Below are positions 5,584-5,788 of a stretch of DNA of 5,788 bases, piece by piece (position 1 is the first letter of the stretch; the number at the start of each line of letters is the position of its first letter). The DNA is from Bacteroidota bacterium (GTDB lineage Bacteria; Bacteroidota; Bacteroidia; Chitinophagales; Chitinophagaceae), in contig JAEZDR010000137.1 of assembly GCA_023433265.1 (NCBI GenBank), positions 1 through 5,788 of the forward strand. Direction: 5' to 3'. The translations under genes were made by a program, and so were the position numbers. The notes beneath the pieces are model-generated. The model did not search any database, had not been told where the DNA came from, and worked only from the letters and a program-made list of their open reading frames with translations.

Positions 5584-5788
5584 TTATATCTTATCCTTCA
5601 TCTTTAGCGGGTCATCGTAGGATGCATCTTTGTAATAGTAGTAGTCACCTTCTTTAGCGTCATTCCCAATGCCCAGATCACAACCAAGAAAGCTGCACAA
5701 CTCCTCTAAAGCGTTAATGTGCCGGAAATGCTTAATATCAACCCCAACTTTTGTAATTGTACTTAAGAGTACCCGGTCGTCTAAAAAC
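5584..5788 (-). CDS. C-terminal end of an unrecognised protein, partial at right edge
   Basis: On the minus strand an open frame enters from the right edge and runs 67 codons to a TAA (5586-5584). The start lies outside the window. The product contains FLDDRVLLSTITKVGVDIKH, then LEELCSFLGCDLGIGNDAKE, GDYYYYKDASYDD and ends PLKMKDKI. It is mixed in composition, acidic near the end with four consecutive Tyr, and has no membrane segment. The coherent composition and unbroken frame to the edge support real coding, though 67 codons is short. I do not recognise a family. No clear terminator follows; AACTC/GAGTT (5542-5557) is a weak 5-bp hairpin only. Confidence 0.55.
   Translation of the reverse strand, partial: FLDDRVLLSTITKVGVDIKHFRHINALEELCSFLGCDLGIGNDAKEGDYYYYKDASYDDPLKMKDKI

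Overview
The window looks like chromosomal DNA from a member of the Bacteroidota, probably a Chitinophagaceae-type soil bacterium. The support is indirect. Several genes have TAnnTTTG-like -7 promoter elements rather than sigma70-type boxes. Shine-Dalgarno sequences are mostly absent. There is a secreted protein resembling DUF4468, a family I associate with this phylum. No rRNA, tRNA, CRISPR array or intact transposase was found.

Left part (1-1380). A tandem array of six ~10-bp units (TTTGTTCC plus two variable bases) lies at the left edge. Next to it, on the minus strand, is an intact regulator with an N-terminal XRE helix-turn-helix and a C-terminal ImmA/IrrE-like (M78) domain. Its HExxH motif reads YELGH, so the first zinc-ligand histidine is missing. 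A strong AAGGAGG overlaps its stop codon and is followed by a GTG whose frame stays open through the repeat array to the window edge. A pair of 13-bp direct repeats two helical turns apart lies between this gene and the next.

Middle part (1381-3024). A minus-strand pair encodes a three-helix small membrane protein and an acidic 175-residue soluble protein that I cannot identify. Divergent from it is a secreted DUF4468-like protein. The two directions share an 88-bp intergenic region with a -7-like element facing each way.

Right part (3025-5788). This half looks decayed. A DnaB-C-type RecA-fold ATPase is cut by an in-frame TGA, but its reading frame and homology continue for about 98 more codons. 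It also lacks the catalytic glutamate and the arginine finger. Next come two gene remnants placed 5'-end to 5'-end: the C-terminal part of an unknown helical protein (minus) and the middle of a DUF2779 nuclease-like protein (plus), truncated at both ends. A gene-poor stretch follows, with a 7-bp perfect palindrome and one doubtful short ORF. At the right edge is the C-terminal end of an unrecognised minus-strand gene that runs out of the window.

No convincing multi-gene system is visible. The most notable points are the altered metalloprotease motif, the interrupted and active-site-poor DnaB-like gene, and the head-to-head truncated genes, which suggest past rearrangement.
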